This document shows, in pieces, positions 8,965 to 16,944 of a DNA stretch of 20,945 nt (position 1 is the stretch's first letter; each line of letters begins with the position of its first letter). Position numbers and translations under genes: made by a program. Source of the DNA: Candidatus Krumholzibacteriia bacterium (lineage in GTDB: Bacteria > Krumholzibacteriota > Krumholzibacteria > WVZY01 > JAKEHA01); NCBI GenBank assembly GCA_029863355.1, contig JAOTVO010000009.1, forward strand, positions 1-20,945, in the 5' to 3' direction. The notes beneath the pieces are model-generated. The model was not told the DNA's origin, searched no databases, and worked only from the letters and a program-made list of their open reading frames with translations.

Positions 8965-10133
8965 TGTCGGCCCGTGCGCACCTCGATTGGCCGTTCTTCG
9001 ACGCCGACCATCGCGCGCTGGCCGCGTCAATCGAGGCGTGGGCGGCGGCCCACGCGGAAGGGCCGGAACCGGAAGACGTCGACGCCGCCACCCAGGGTCT
9101 GGTCCGGGCCTTGGGAGAGGGCGGGTGGCTGCGCCACGTGGTGACCACCGCGTACGGGGGCGCGCGCGACCGCCTCGACGCGCGCACGCTCTGCCTCATC
9201 CGGGAAGCGCTGGCGCAGCGCTCCGCGCTGGCCGACTTTGCGTTCGCCATGCAGGGCCTGGGCAGCGCGCCCCTGACGCTCTTCGGCAGCGACGCGTTAC
9301 GCGCGCGGCATCTGCCGCGTGTGGCCGGGGGCCGGGCCATCGCCGCTTTTGCTATCTCCGAGCGCCAGGCCGGCTCGGACGTGGCCGCGATCGCCACCCG
9401 CGCCGTGCGCGACGGCGCGGACTACGTGCTCGACGGGGAGAAGACGTGGATCTCCAACGCGGGGATCGCGGACTTCTACGTGGTGCTCGCCCGCAGTGGC
9501 GAGGCGGAAGGTGCGCGCGGACTCTCGGCGTTGCTCGTGGAGAGCGACGCGCCCGGGCTCTCGGTGCGCGAGCGCATCGAAGTGATCTCACCGCACCCGC
9601 TGGGCACCATCACCCTCCACGGCTGTCGCGTGCCGGCGGCGAACCTCCTGGGCGCGCCGGGCCACGGCTTCAAGGTCGCCATGGCCACGCTCGACGTGTT
9701 TCGCGCGACCGTGGGCGCCGCGGCGTTGGGCATGGCCAGGCGCGCGCTGGCGGAGGCGGTCGCCTGGGCGCGCGAGCGCGTCGTCTTCGGGCGGCCGCTC
9801 GGAGAACACCAGATGACCCAGGCGCGAGTGGCGGAGATGGCGTGCGACGTGGACGCGAGCGCGCTCCTGGTCTACCGAGCGGCCTGGCGGCGAGACGCGT
9901 CGGGAGGCCGCGTGACGCGGGACTCGGCGATGGCGAAACTCTATGCCACCGAGGCGGCCCAGCGCGTGATCGACAGCGCGGTGCAGCTCTTCGGCGGCCT
10001 CGGCGTGGTGGCCGGACATCCGGTCGAGCGCCTGTACCGGGACATTCGGCCCCTGCGCATCTACGAAGGCACCAGCGAGATCCAGCGGCTCGTCGTGGCC
10101 CGCGAGACCCTGAGCGAAGGAGGCGATTCGTGA
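8964..10133 (+). CDS. Acyl-CoA dehydrogenase
   Basis: A 389-residue FAD acyl-CoA dehydrogenase of normal length. The ATG overlaps the crotonase stop (TGATG) and follows GAGGGGGA. It has the N-terminal helical domain, the middle-domain FAD signature [14 protein letters not shown] (127-140) and WISN (161-164). The C-terminal domain carries FGRPLGEHQ and the catalytic-base motif [10 protein letters not shown] with Glu368 at the MCAD Glu376 position. It would introduce a double bond into a ring-derived or opened acyl-CoA and pass electrons to ETF. The ETF genes are not in the window. It is coupled to the Rid gene downstream by a GTGA overlap. Confidence 0.93.
   Translation: MSARAHLDWPFFDADHRALAASIEAWAAAHAEGPEPEDVDAATQGLVRALGEGGWLRHVVTTAYGGARDRLDARTLCLIREALAQRSALADFAFAMQGLGSAPLTLFGSDALRARHLPRVAGGRAIAAFAISERQAGSDVAAIATRAVRDGADYVLDGEKTWISNAGIADFYVVLARSGEAEGARGLSALLVESDAPGLSVRERIEVISPHPLGTITLHGCRVPAANLLGAPGHGFKVAMATLDVFRATVGAAALGMARRALAEAVAWARERVVFGRPLGEHQMTQARVAEMACDVDASALLVYRAAWRRDASGGRVTRDSAMAKLYATEAAQRVIDSAVQLFGGLGVVAGHPVERLYRDIRPLRIYEGTSEIQRLVVARETLSEGGDS
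10117..10123 (+). promoter_or_regulatory. Ribosome binding site deciding the GTG start of the Rid gene
   Basis: AAGGAGG at the end of the dehydrogenase gene, 6 bases before the GTG at 10130. The site is strong, and the overlapping stop/start confirms an otherwise easily missed small gene. Confidence 0.7.
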
Positions 10134-10528
10134 GTTCGATCGTGCACCCGGAGGGCTGGCCACGCCCGCGTGGCTATGCCAACGGCGTGAAGGCGCGCGG
10201 AGAGACGGTCTTCGTGGCGGGGCAGGTGGGTTGGAACACGCGCGGAGAGATGGTGGCCGCGGACATGGCCGGGCAGGTGCGGCAGGCGCTGGAGAACGTG
10301 TGCGCCGTGCTCGCCGCCGCCGGGGCCGAGGCAGAGCACGTCGTGCGCATGACGTGGTACGTCACCGACCTCGACGCGTACCGCGCCCAGCAAAGCGAGA
10401 TCGGAGAGGCGTACCGCGCCGTGATGGGTGCGCACTATCCGGCCATGACGCTGGTGCAGGTCGCCGGCCTGGTGGAAGAAGGCGCCAAGGTGGAAATCGA
10501 GGCAACGGCCGTCGTACCGGAGGCGTGA
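10130..10528 (+). CDS. Rid-family (YjgF/YER057c) protein lacking the imine-deaminase Arg
   Basis: A 132-residue single-domain Rid protein. It has the expected blocks: [10 protein letters not shown] (27-36), [14 protein letters not shown] (53-66), [10 protein letters not shown] (71-80) and [10 protein letters not shown] (120-129). In RidA, Arg105 in the PARS-x-V motif binds the substrate carboxylate and is needed to hydrolyse 2-aminoacrylate. Here the matching segment is YPAMTLVQV with Met106, so it belongs with the Rid groups that lack this Arg. In an aminobenzoyl-CoA pathway a Rid protein could hydrolyse the ring enamine/imine left after reduction. The carboxylate there is a CoA thioester, which might explain the lost Arg. 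The GTG start overlaps the upstream stop. Confidence 0.88.
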   Translation: MSSIVHPEGWPRPRGYANGVKARGETVFVAGQVGWNTRGEMVAADMAGQVRQALENVCAVLAAAGAEAEHVVRMTWYVTDLDAYRAQQSEIGEAYRAVMGAHYPAMTLVQVAGLVEEGAKVEIEATAVVPEA

Positions 10529-10534
10529 GCGCGC

Positions 10535-12220
10535 ATGACCGCCCTGCCGTCGTTTCCCGACACGTTCAACCTCGCCGACTACTACCTCTTCGACCGCCTG
10601 CGCGAGGGGCTGGGGGAAAAGGGCGCGATCCGCTACGGCGAGCGCGCGTACACCTACGCGGAGGTCGCCGAGCGCACCCGCTCGCTGGCGGGATACTTCT
10701 CCGCCGTCGGCGTTCGGCGCGAAGAGCGCGTCTACATCGTGCTTCCCGACACGCCGCCCTTCGCCTGGGCGTTCTTCGCGACGCTCGCGCACGGCGCGGT
10801 GGTGGCGATGGGCAACCCCGATGCGCCCGCGGACGACCTCGCCCACGTGGTCGCCTATTCGCGCTGCTCGGTGCTGGTGACGGTGCCGCGCGTGGCCGAG
10901 GCGCTCGCGCCCGCTCTGCGCGAGAGCGCCTTGGTGCGCGCCGTGATTCTGGTGCCGGAGACGGAGACGGGGGGCGACTGCGACGCCCACGCCGACGCGG
11001 CGGCGGCCAGGCGTGGGGCGGCCTTCGACGTGGTTCCCATGTCCAAGGCCCTCGCACGCGGCGCCGAGCACCGCGCCCCGGCGGCGCCGGCGACGCACCG
11101 GGACGACGTCGCCGTCTGGCTTTTCACGTCGGGTTCGACGGGGCGCGCGAAGGCGGCGTTCCACACCCACCGGGATTTCGCCTTCAACACGGAGTGCTAC
11201 GCCAAGCGCACCGTCGGCTACCGGCGCGACGACGTCACCGTGAGCGTGCCCCGCCTCTACTTCGGCTACGCGACGGGCACCAACTTGATGTTCCCCTTCG
11301 CCGTGGGCGCGACCACGTGCCTCTACTCCGAGCGCCCGACGGCGGAGACGCTCGCCGGCGCCGTGGCGCGGTATCGTCCGACGGTCGTCACCAACGTGCC
11401 CACCATGATGGCCAAGCTCCTCGACCACGACGACGCGCAGGCGGCGGTGGGCGCGGCGCGCCTGGACTTCTCCTCGGTGCGCTTCCACCTGTCCGCGGGA
11501 GAGGCGCTCCCGCCGGCGCTCCTCGAGCGCTTCGTCTCGCGCTTCGGCGCCGACGTCTACGACGGGATCGGTTCGGCGGAGATGTTCCACATCTACGCCG
11601 CGAACCGCCCCGGGGACGTCAGACCCGGTTCGCTGGGCCGGGCGGTGGAGGGCTACGAGATTCGCATCCTGCCCGCGGACGCGTCGGTGCCGGGGCAGGC
11701 TGAGGTGCCGCGCGGGGAGACCGGGGTGATGTGGGTGCGCGGCGACAGCGTGGCGCTGGGCTACTTCCAGGACCGGGACAAGTCGTGGGAGACCTTCCAC
11801 GGTCGCTGGTGCCGCACCGGCGACCTGTTCGCGATGGACGCGGAGGGCTACCTGTGGTTTTCGGGGCGCGCCGACAGCCTCTTCAAGAGCGGCGGCATCT
11901 GGGTCGCACCGCTCGAAATCGAGGAGTGTCTCATGGACCACGAAGCGGTGGCCATGGCGGCGGTGATTCCGGCGGAGGAGGCGGGGCTGACCAAGCCCAA
12001 GGCGTTCGTCGTGACGCGCGAGGGGCGCTCGGTCGCCGACACGGCGGCGCGAGCCGCCCTGGGCGCCGAGTTGCAGGCGCACGTGAAAGCGCGCCTGTCC
12101 AAGCACAAGTACCCGAGGTGGGTGGTCTTCGTGGACGACCTCCCGCGCAACGATCGGGGCAAGGTGGACCGAAAGCGGCTCATCGAGCGGGAGCACCGCG
12201 GGGAGAACCCGGCGGCATGA
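10535..12220 (+). CDS. Benzoate-CoA ligase family, aryl-CoA (probably aminobenzoate-CoA) ligase
   Basis: A 561-residue adenylate-forming ligase that would activate an aromatic acid with ATP and CoA. It shows the A3 phosphate-binding loop FTSGSTGRAK (197-206), the A5 block YDGIGSAEMFHIYAANRPGD (342-361), the A8 motif RTGD (427-430) and the A10 lysine in NDRGKVDRK (Lys543). The A5 block, especially the GSAEM-FHI-NRPGDVR pattern, is typical of benzoate- and 2-aminobenzoate-CoA ligases rather than acyl-CoA synthetases. The start lies 6 bases after the Rid stop, with GGAGG 11 bases upstream. It provides the first step of the operon's pathway. Substrate choice among benzoate, anthranilate and hydroxybenzoates is not resolved. 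Confidence 0.92.
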   Translation: MTALPSFPDTFNLADYYLFDRLREGLGEKGAIRYGERAYTYAEVAERTRSLAGYFSAVGVRREERVYIVLPDTPPFAWAFFATLAHGAVVAMGNPDAPADDLAHVVAYSRCSVLVTVPRVAEALAPALRESALVRAVILVPETETGGDCDAHADAAAARRGAAFDVVPMSKALARGAEHRAPAAPATHRDDVAVWLFTSGSTGRAKAAFHTHRDFAFNTECYAKRTVGYRRDDVTVSVPRLYFGYATGTNLMFPFAVGATTCLYSERPTAETLAGAVARYRPTVVTNVPTMMAKLLDHDDAQAAVGAARLDFSSVRFHLSAGEALPPALLERFVSRFGADVYDGIGSAEMFHIYAANRPGDVRPGSLGRAVEGYEIRILPADASVPGQAEVPRGETGVMWVRGDSVALGYFQDRDKSWETFHGRWCRTGDLFAMDAEGYLWFSGRADSLFKSGGIWVAPLEIEECLMDHEAVAMAAVIPAEEAGLTKPKAFVVTREGRSVADTAARAALGAELQAHVKARLSKHKYPRWVVFVDDLPRNDRGKVDRKRLIEREHRGENPAA

Positions 12221-12978
12221 TTCCGCGCGCGTACGACCTCGGCGCGACGACGACCGACGAGGTGGCGCGCCTGCGCGCCCAGGGCGCGACTCTGGTGGCG
12301 CTGGTCCCCGTGGGCGCGATCGAGCCGCACGGCCCGCACCTGCCCCTGGTCACCGACGCCATCATCTCGACGGCGGCGTGCGTGGCGGCGGCCAAGGGGC
12401 TCTCGGGGCACGGCCTGCGCGCGCTGGTCGCGCCCGGCGTGCCCTACGGCGTCACCGAATGCGCGTCGGCCTTTGCGGGCGCCGTCTCCGTGTCGGCGGA
12501 CGCGCTGAGCGCCTTTCTGGGCGCGGTGGTGGAAGGGCTGTTGCGCGACGGCTTCACGCACGTCTGTCTGGTCAACAATCACCTCGAGCCCGCGCAAGTG
12601 GCGGCCGTGCGTGCCGCGATCGCGGGGCTTGCCGGCGCGCAGGCCTCGGTGGCGTGTCCGGTGGACCGGCGCTGGGCGCGTACGCTATCGGACGAGTTCA
12701 AGAGCGGCGCCTGCCACGCGGGCGAGTACGAGACGTCGATCTTGCTCGCCGCGGCTCCGGAGCTGGTAGACGAGGGGTCGCTCGCCGCCCTGCCCGAGGT
12801 GCCGGTGAGTCTGTCCGAGAAGCTCGCGTCCGGCGTCGGCGACTTCGTCGCCATGGGACTCGCGCGCGCTTACGCGGGACGGCCGGCGGCGGCGACGCGG
12901 GCGCACGGCGAGGAGATGATCGCCCGCCTGGCGGCCATGGTGGTGGGGGAAGTGCGCGAAGCGCTGGGAGGGGACTGA
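12217..12978 (+). CDS. Creatininase-family metal-dependent amidohydrolase
   Basis: A 253-residue protein starting inside the ligase stop (ATGA). Metal ligands of the family are all present: Glu36 and His38 (AIEPHGPHLPL), Asp47 (VTD), His122 and Glu124 (NNHLEP), and the HAGEYETS block (167-174; His167, Glu170). As I recall it, Pseudomonas creatininase uses Glu34, His36, Asp45, His120 and Glu122, the same spacing shifted by two. Many family members have NGHGGN in place of the HxE motif. Known members hydrolyse cyclic amides or formamides, or act in mycofactocin maturation. Its place as last gene of an aryl-CoA operon suggests a C-N or ring-cleaving step. Creatinine itself is unlikely as substrate from the context. 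Confidence 0.88.
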   Translation: MIPRAYDLGATTTDEVARLRAQGATLVALVPVGAIEPHGPHLPLVTDAIISTAACVAAAKGLSGHGLRALVAPGVPYGVTECASAFAGAVSVSADALSAFLGAVVEGLLRDGFTHVCLVNNHLEPAQVAAVRAAIAGLAGAQASVACPVDRRWARTLSDEFKSGACHAGEYETSILLAAAPELVDEGSLAALPEVPVSLSEKLASGVGDFVAMGLARAYAGRPAAATRAHGEEMIARLAAMVVGEVREALGGD

Positions 12979-12983
12979 CCGAC

Positions 12984-15689
12984 CTATTTGAGGAGCACGA
13001 GCTTGCCCGTGAGCGGGGCCCCGCCGGCCATCAGAACCCGCTGGAAGTAGACCCCGCTGGCCACGGGGCGTCCATGCCCGTCGGTGCCGTCCCACGTGCG
13101 GTGGTGGACGCCGGCCGCGAGGGGACCTGCCGCGAGCGTGCGCACGAGGCGCCCGTGCACGTCGTAGATGGCCCACGCCACGCGCGCGTCGTGCGCCAGA
13201 TCCAGGCGCAGGCGCGTGATAGGGTTGAACGGGTTGGGAACCGCCGCGTGCAGGCGCGTGGACGCGACGACAGGCGTCGTCGGATCGACGCCGGTCGCCG
13301 GGTCGAGCATGCGGAGGTTTCCCGGCGACCAGCTACCCGTGGCACTCCCGCCGTCGGTGATCTTCGCGTAGAACCAGTAGTACCCCAGGCCCAGGTAGGC
13401 GGTGTTGATGATGGCGAAGCCCTGATCGCCCGGCGTGAAGAGCGTGGTGGGGAGGAGGAACTCGTTGCCGTCCAGTGCCGGCGTGGTGTTCGCGTAGATC
13501 GACACCCAGGTTAGATCCGAATCGGGGTTGCTCACCGTCCACGTGACCGTATAGATGTCCACCCCTTGGATGAGCCACGCCGTGCCCTCGGGCGGCGCCG
13601 TCACGGTGACGTACGCGGGCGAGTTGGCGGACGGGTTGACCCGCAGCGAGTAGCTGGAGATCGTGGTAGCCAAGCCCACGACCCGCGCGTACCACCAGCC
13701 CTCCGGGCGACCGGAAAGCGAGATCATCTCCGTGCCCGAGTTGGTAACCGACGAGTCGAGCGGGACGCCCGCCTCGTCGAGGAGGTAGAGGTCCAGGTCT
13801 CCGTCGAGGCTGTTGAAGTCGATGCGCACGAAGTCCGCCGTCGTGCCCGTGTCGTTCATGTAGAACTTGAAGTAGTCGTCGTTACCGGCAACGTGCATCG
13901 TGAGGTCGGCGACGAGCCGCTCGGGGTTGCAGGGGCCGAGGTTGGGGCTGTTGACGCCGCCCGGGGGACGGCTATCGACCGCGGCGCGGGTCTCGTTGGG
14001 CTCGAAGGGATCGGGGTTGATGGCCGGGCCGCCGCCCAGCGTGACCTTGATGCGCGACGCGTTGTTGGTCTCGTCCGCCTCGAGCACGGTGTTGAGCGGG
14101 TCCGCGGAGGATTCCAGCCAGTACGTGCCCGGCGGCACGTCCGTGATGTCGATGTTCTGCCCCGGCAGTCCCTTGCTGTACACGTCGATCCACCCGACGG
14201 AGAGCCCCTGCACGGTCGACCCGCAGCTGAGGAACTGTCCCGACGGGTTGAAGCCGGGTATGGAGCTGTCGTACACCTGCAGGTCCAGGATGCAGAAGCT
14301 GGTCTTCTGTCCCTTGGCGATGACCAATCCCACGCCGTTGTTGGGCAGCACTTCCCGCAGCCGGTACTCGCACCAGTCCTCGACGTGGATGTGGTTGTGC
14401 GTGGGATGGAAGGTGAATGCGCCCGCCGTGCGGTCGTAATAGCCGCCCTCGGACGAGTAGATGCGCTGCAGGATGTTCTCGGTCCCGTCGCCGTTGTCCA
14501 CCCCGGTGCCATACAAATAGAGCTTACCGGGGCCGATGTTGGCCGTTCCGTTGGAGAGGCGCAGGTGCGTGCGACCGGGGGAGACCGTGGTGGAGATGTC
14601 GTGGTCGTAGAGGTCGCTCTCGCGCACGATGATGTCGGGCAGGAGCGCGGTGTTCGAATCCGGCGTCACCACGGTGGTATCCAGGTTGAGCGTGTAGGGC
14701 CCGCTGGCCGTATAGGAGCCTTCGACGACGATGAAGTAGTCGCCCGCGTAGAGGAACGCGTGCTCGATGCGGGACTGTCCCGTCACGCAGGCGGGGTCGT
14801 CGTCGTTACAGTAGAGGGCGTTCAACTCGGTGTCGAGCACGGCCAGGCGCGTGTCGATGCTGGCGCCGTCGCACGTGGTCCATACGTCGATGAACACGGT
14901 CGTGTCCAGGGAGAGGGTGTACCAGTAGTCCTCGTCGTCTCCCGCACCGCCCAACTCGCAGTCGATGCCGAAGTTGTGGCAGGCCCCGATGGTGCTGCCC
15001 GTCGCGGTGAGCGGCACGGCGGTAATGACCTCGGCGTTGGTCGGATCGGAGCCGCCCTGGCAGGCACCGGGGCTGATGATCCACTCGAGGTTTAGCTCGT
15101 AACTCCCTGTCGCCCCGCTGTATCCATCCACCACGATATAGTAGGTCCCTGCGGGCAGCTCGTAGTCGCTGATCAGGGAGCGATAGTAGGGGGAGGCGCA
15201 GGTGGGGTTATCGTCGTTACAGGTGAGCAGGACCTGCAGGCTGTCGAAGATCCCGAGCCGCGTGTCGAAGCCGCCGGAGCCGCAGGTCGTCCACAACGTC
15301 ACCCGGCTCGAGTAGGGGAGGACGAGGCGGTACCAGGCGTCTTCGGCGGTATCCGAGCCGCCGCTCAAGCACGAGGGCAGGAGGGCGTTGTTGCCCTTGC
15401 CCACCGTGGTGCCGCTGTCCACGTAGGGGTTGGCGTCGACCAGCGTGGCGTTGCCGGCGTTGCTGCCGCCGTCACTGGGGGCGAGGTCGAGAGAGGCGAG
15501 GGCTTCCAGTCGGCCCGCCGCCATCTCGTCTCGCGCGGCCTGCCAGAGGGCGCTGGGTACGCGCTGCCCGCTTGCCTTGAGCGCGCGGGCGCGCTCGACC
15601 GCCGAATCCGACGACTTGACCGCGACGGTTCCGGCGTGCCCCAGCGTCCACGAGGCGACGATGATGGCCAGCACGTGAGCAATCCGCAC
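12984..15689 (-). CDS. Large secreted lysyl-oxidase-like protein with PPC repeats and FlgD/type-IX-like C-terminus
   Basis: A 901-residue exported protein. The start is GTG 15689, with AAAGGAC 4 bases upstream and a signal peptide at 1-20; the open frame continues upstream but has no signal. Order: two PPC-like beta domains (about 115-205 and 250-338), each with WTTC...DTRL...CNDD; a lysyl oxidase domain (about 348-552); a third PPC-like domain (about 560-685); an Ig-like domain (about 695-795); and a C-terminal VPNPFNP...WDGTDGHGRPVASGVY...GKLVLLK sorting-type domain (816-901). The oxidase domain has copper ligands His431, His433 and His435 (HNHIH). Lys462 (GQKTSFC) and Tyr504 match the LTQ-forming Lys320 and Tyr355 of human LOX, and QNIDITDVPPGTYWL is near-identical to the animal motif. 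It likely oxidises lysines or amines outside the cell; the target is unknown. Confidence 0.88.
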   Translation of the reverse strand: MRIAHVLAIIVASWTLGHAGTVAVKSSDSAVERARALKASGQRVPSALWQAARDEMAAGRLEALASLDLAPSDGGSNAGNATLVDANPYVDSGTTVGKGNNALLPSCLSGGSDTAEDAWYRLVLPYSSRVTLWTTCGSGGFDTRLGIFDSLQVLLTCNDDNPTCASPYYRSLISDYELPAGTYYIVVDGYSGATGSYELNLEWIISPGACQGGSDPTNAEVITAVPLTATGSTIGACHNFGIDCELGGAGDDEDYWYTLSLDTTVFIDVWTTCDGASIDTRLAVLDTELNALYCNDDDPACVTGQSRIEHAFLYAGDYFIVVEGSYTASGPYTLNLDTTVVTPDSNTALLPDIIVRESDLYDHDISTTVSPGRTHLRLSNGTANIGPGKLYLYGTGVDNGDGTENILQRIYSSEGGYYDRTAGAFTFHPTHNHIHVEDWCEYRLREVLPNNGVGLVIAKGQKTSFCILDLQVYDSSIPGFNPSGQFLSCGSTVQGLSVGWIDVYSKGLPGQNIDITDVPPGTYWLESSADPLNTVLEADETNNASRIKVTLGGGPAINPDPFEPNETRAAVDSRPPGGVNSPNLGPCNPERLVADLTMHVAGNDDYFKFYMNDTGTTADFVRIDFNSLDGDLDLYLLDEAGVPLDSSVTNSGTEMISLSGRPEGWWYARVVGLATTISSYSLRVNPSANSPAYVTVTAPPEGTAWLIQGVDIYTVTWTVSNPDSDLTWVSIYANTTPALDGNEFLLPTTLFTPGDQGFAIINTAYLGLGYYWFYAKITDGGSATGSWSPGNLRMLDPATGVDPTTPVVASTRLHAAVPNPFNPITRLRLDLAHDARVAWAIYDVHGRLVRTLAAGPLAAGVHHRTWDGTDGHGRPVASGVYFQRVLMAGGAPLTGKLVLLK

Positions 15690-15693
15690 GAAT

Positions 15694-15700
15694 GTCCTTT
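15694..15700 (-). promoter_or_regulatory. Ribosome binding site deciding the GTG start of the lysyl-oxidase-like gene
   Basis: AAAGGAC lies 4 bases before GTG 15689. No comparable site precedes any upstream in-frame start, and the signal peptide begins exactly here. Confidence 0.55.
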
Positions 15701-15890
15701 CGGGGTGCACCGTAGGGGTGGCAAGACCGGTGCCACACGCGGCGAGACGGCGATCAAGGGGGAAGCGTCGCGCCGCGGGTGTGACCGGGACTGCAACCAA
15801 GCTGCTGACAACGGCTTCTCCCAGCGGGCCGCGAGCTCCGGAGCGCGCGCGTCCCCAGCCGCGTGACCGGCGCCGGGGGCGCATGGGTCT

Positions 15891-15919
15891 ATTAGCCCAC
15901 AACCGGGCGTCCGAATCAA
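15891..15919 (-). promoter_or_regulatory. Sigma70-like promoter of the lysyl-oxidase-like gene
   Basis: -35 TTGATT (15919-15914; 4/6) and -10 GCTAAT (15896-15891; 4/6) have a 17-base spacer. The -35 box overlaps the last bases of the U-tract of the upstream terminator. The resulting leader is about 195 bases. It holds a GCACCG/CGGTGC inverted repeat shortly before the ribosome binding site, and no gene that I recognise. Confidence 0.4.
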
Positions 15920-15953
15920 GAAAAAGCCGCCGTTCACTTTGCGAGCTCGGCGG
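15918..15953 (-). terminator. Intrinsic terminator of the surface-glycan operon
   Basis: On the minus strand, CCGCCG (15953-15948) pairs with CGGCGG (15932-15927) around a 15-base loop and is followed by CTTTTTCTT. The stop codon of the UPF0104-type gene lies in the loop. It separates the glycan operon from the lysyl-oxidase-like gene. Confidence 0.65.
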
Positions 15954-16944
15954 GACCGGACCCGGATTCATTGAGCGTCGAGCGTCCGGAGACCTCGGCC
16001 AGACGCAGTGACGACCGCCACGCGTAGTAGCCGCCGGCGGCGGTGATGGGGAAGAACTGGGTGGCGTGGTAGACGGTCGAGAAGGCCAGGGCGGTGCTCT
16101 TGTCCACTCCGTAGACGGCCAGCCCGACCACGCACGCGTACTGCAACGTGCCCACGAAGGCGGGGGCCGAGGGGATCATCGAGCCGAGCGAAATGACCGC
16201 GATGAGGAAGAGACTGGCCGCGGCGGGGACGGCGACGTCCATGGCGAGAACGCAGAAGTGGACGCCGAGAACGGCGCTTCCCCACACGCCCACCGAGAGC
16301 ACCACGATGGGCACGAGCGCGCGGGCGTCCGTGACCACGCCGAGACCCTCGACGAAGGCGTCGGCGGCGTGGCCCGCGCGCTCGGCCACGCGCGGGGGCA
16401 GCGGACGCAGCGCGCGCGCGAGCAGCGCGTTGAAGGTGGCGCGGCGCCGGATCATCGCGTAGAGGGTCGCGAGCAGCACCACGTTGAACACGATCAGGGC
16501 GAGCGCGCTGCGCGCGAGCCAGTCCGGCCCCTCGGTGGTCAAGAGACAGTAGCAGAGCAGGACGATGAGCATGAACACGTCGACGACGCGCTCGTAGACG
16601 ATGGTGGCGAAAGCGGCGGACTTGCTCACGCCCTCGTGCTTGCCGATCACGTAGGCGCGGACGAACTCGCCGATGCGCGCCGGGAAGAGGTTGTTGACCA
16701 TGAACGCGATGGCCGTGGCCGACCACAGGGGACCGATGGTGACGGTCTTGACCGGCGCCATCATGAACTTCCAGCGCCAGGCGCGGGTGTAGTGTCCGAG
16801 CATGGTGAAGAAGACCGCGGGAATCAGCCACCAGACGTTGGTGCGCCGGAAGACCGCGGCGAAGGCGTCGGTGTCAATGCCGCGGACGGCCAGGTAGAGA
16901 AACGCCGCGCTGGCCACGACGCCGACGACGAGTTTGCGCTTCAT
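15934..16944 (-). CDS. LPG-synthase/UPF0104-type integral membrane protein (putative flippase)
   Basis: A 336-residue polytopic membrane protein. ATG 16944 overlaps the stop of the asparagine synthase gene (ATGA), has GAGGGG upstream and opens with the first membrane helix (about 5-20). The upstream extension of the frame is Arg-rich and antisense-like. The family signature NNLFPARIGEFVRAYVIGKH (84-103), followed by SAAFATIVYERVVDV, is that of the lysylphosphatidylglycerol-synthase transmembrane (UPF0104) family. I expect about 7-8 helices from the hydrophobic blocks. There is no cytoplasmic aminoacyl-transferase domain, so it is the stand-alone form, which often sits beside GT2 glycosyltransferases in envelope gene clusters. 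Lipid or lipid-linked sugar translocation is the usual proposal. It is the last gene before the terminator. Confidence 0.85.
   Translation of the reverse strand: MKRKLVVGVVASAAFLYLAVRGIDTDAFAAVFRRTNVWWLIPAVFFTMLGHYTRAWRWKFMMAPVKTVTIGPLWSATAIAFMVNNLFPARIGEFVRAYVIGKHEGVSKSAAFATIVYERVVDVFMLIVLLCYCLLTTEGPDWLARSALALIVFNVVLLATLYAMIRRRATFNALLARALRPLPPRVAERAGHAADAFVEGLGVVTDARALVPIVVLSVGVWGSAVLGVHFCVLAMDVAVPAAASLFLIAVISLGSMIPSAPAFVGTLQYACVVGLAVYGVDKSTALAFSTVYHATQFFPITAAGGYYAWRSSLRLAEVSGRSTLNESGSGPAELAK

Noticed and set aside
13566..15095. A 509-codon plus-strand open frame inside the lysyl-oxidase-like gene
   Set aside because: It is antisense to a protein with clear domains, and its Val/Asp/Glu/Arg-rich composition is low in complexity and typical of shadow frames.
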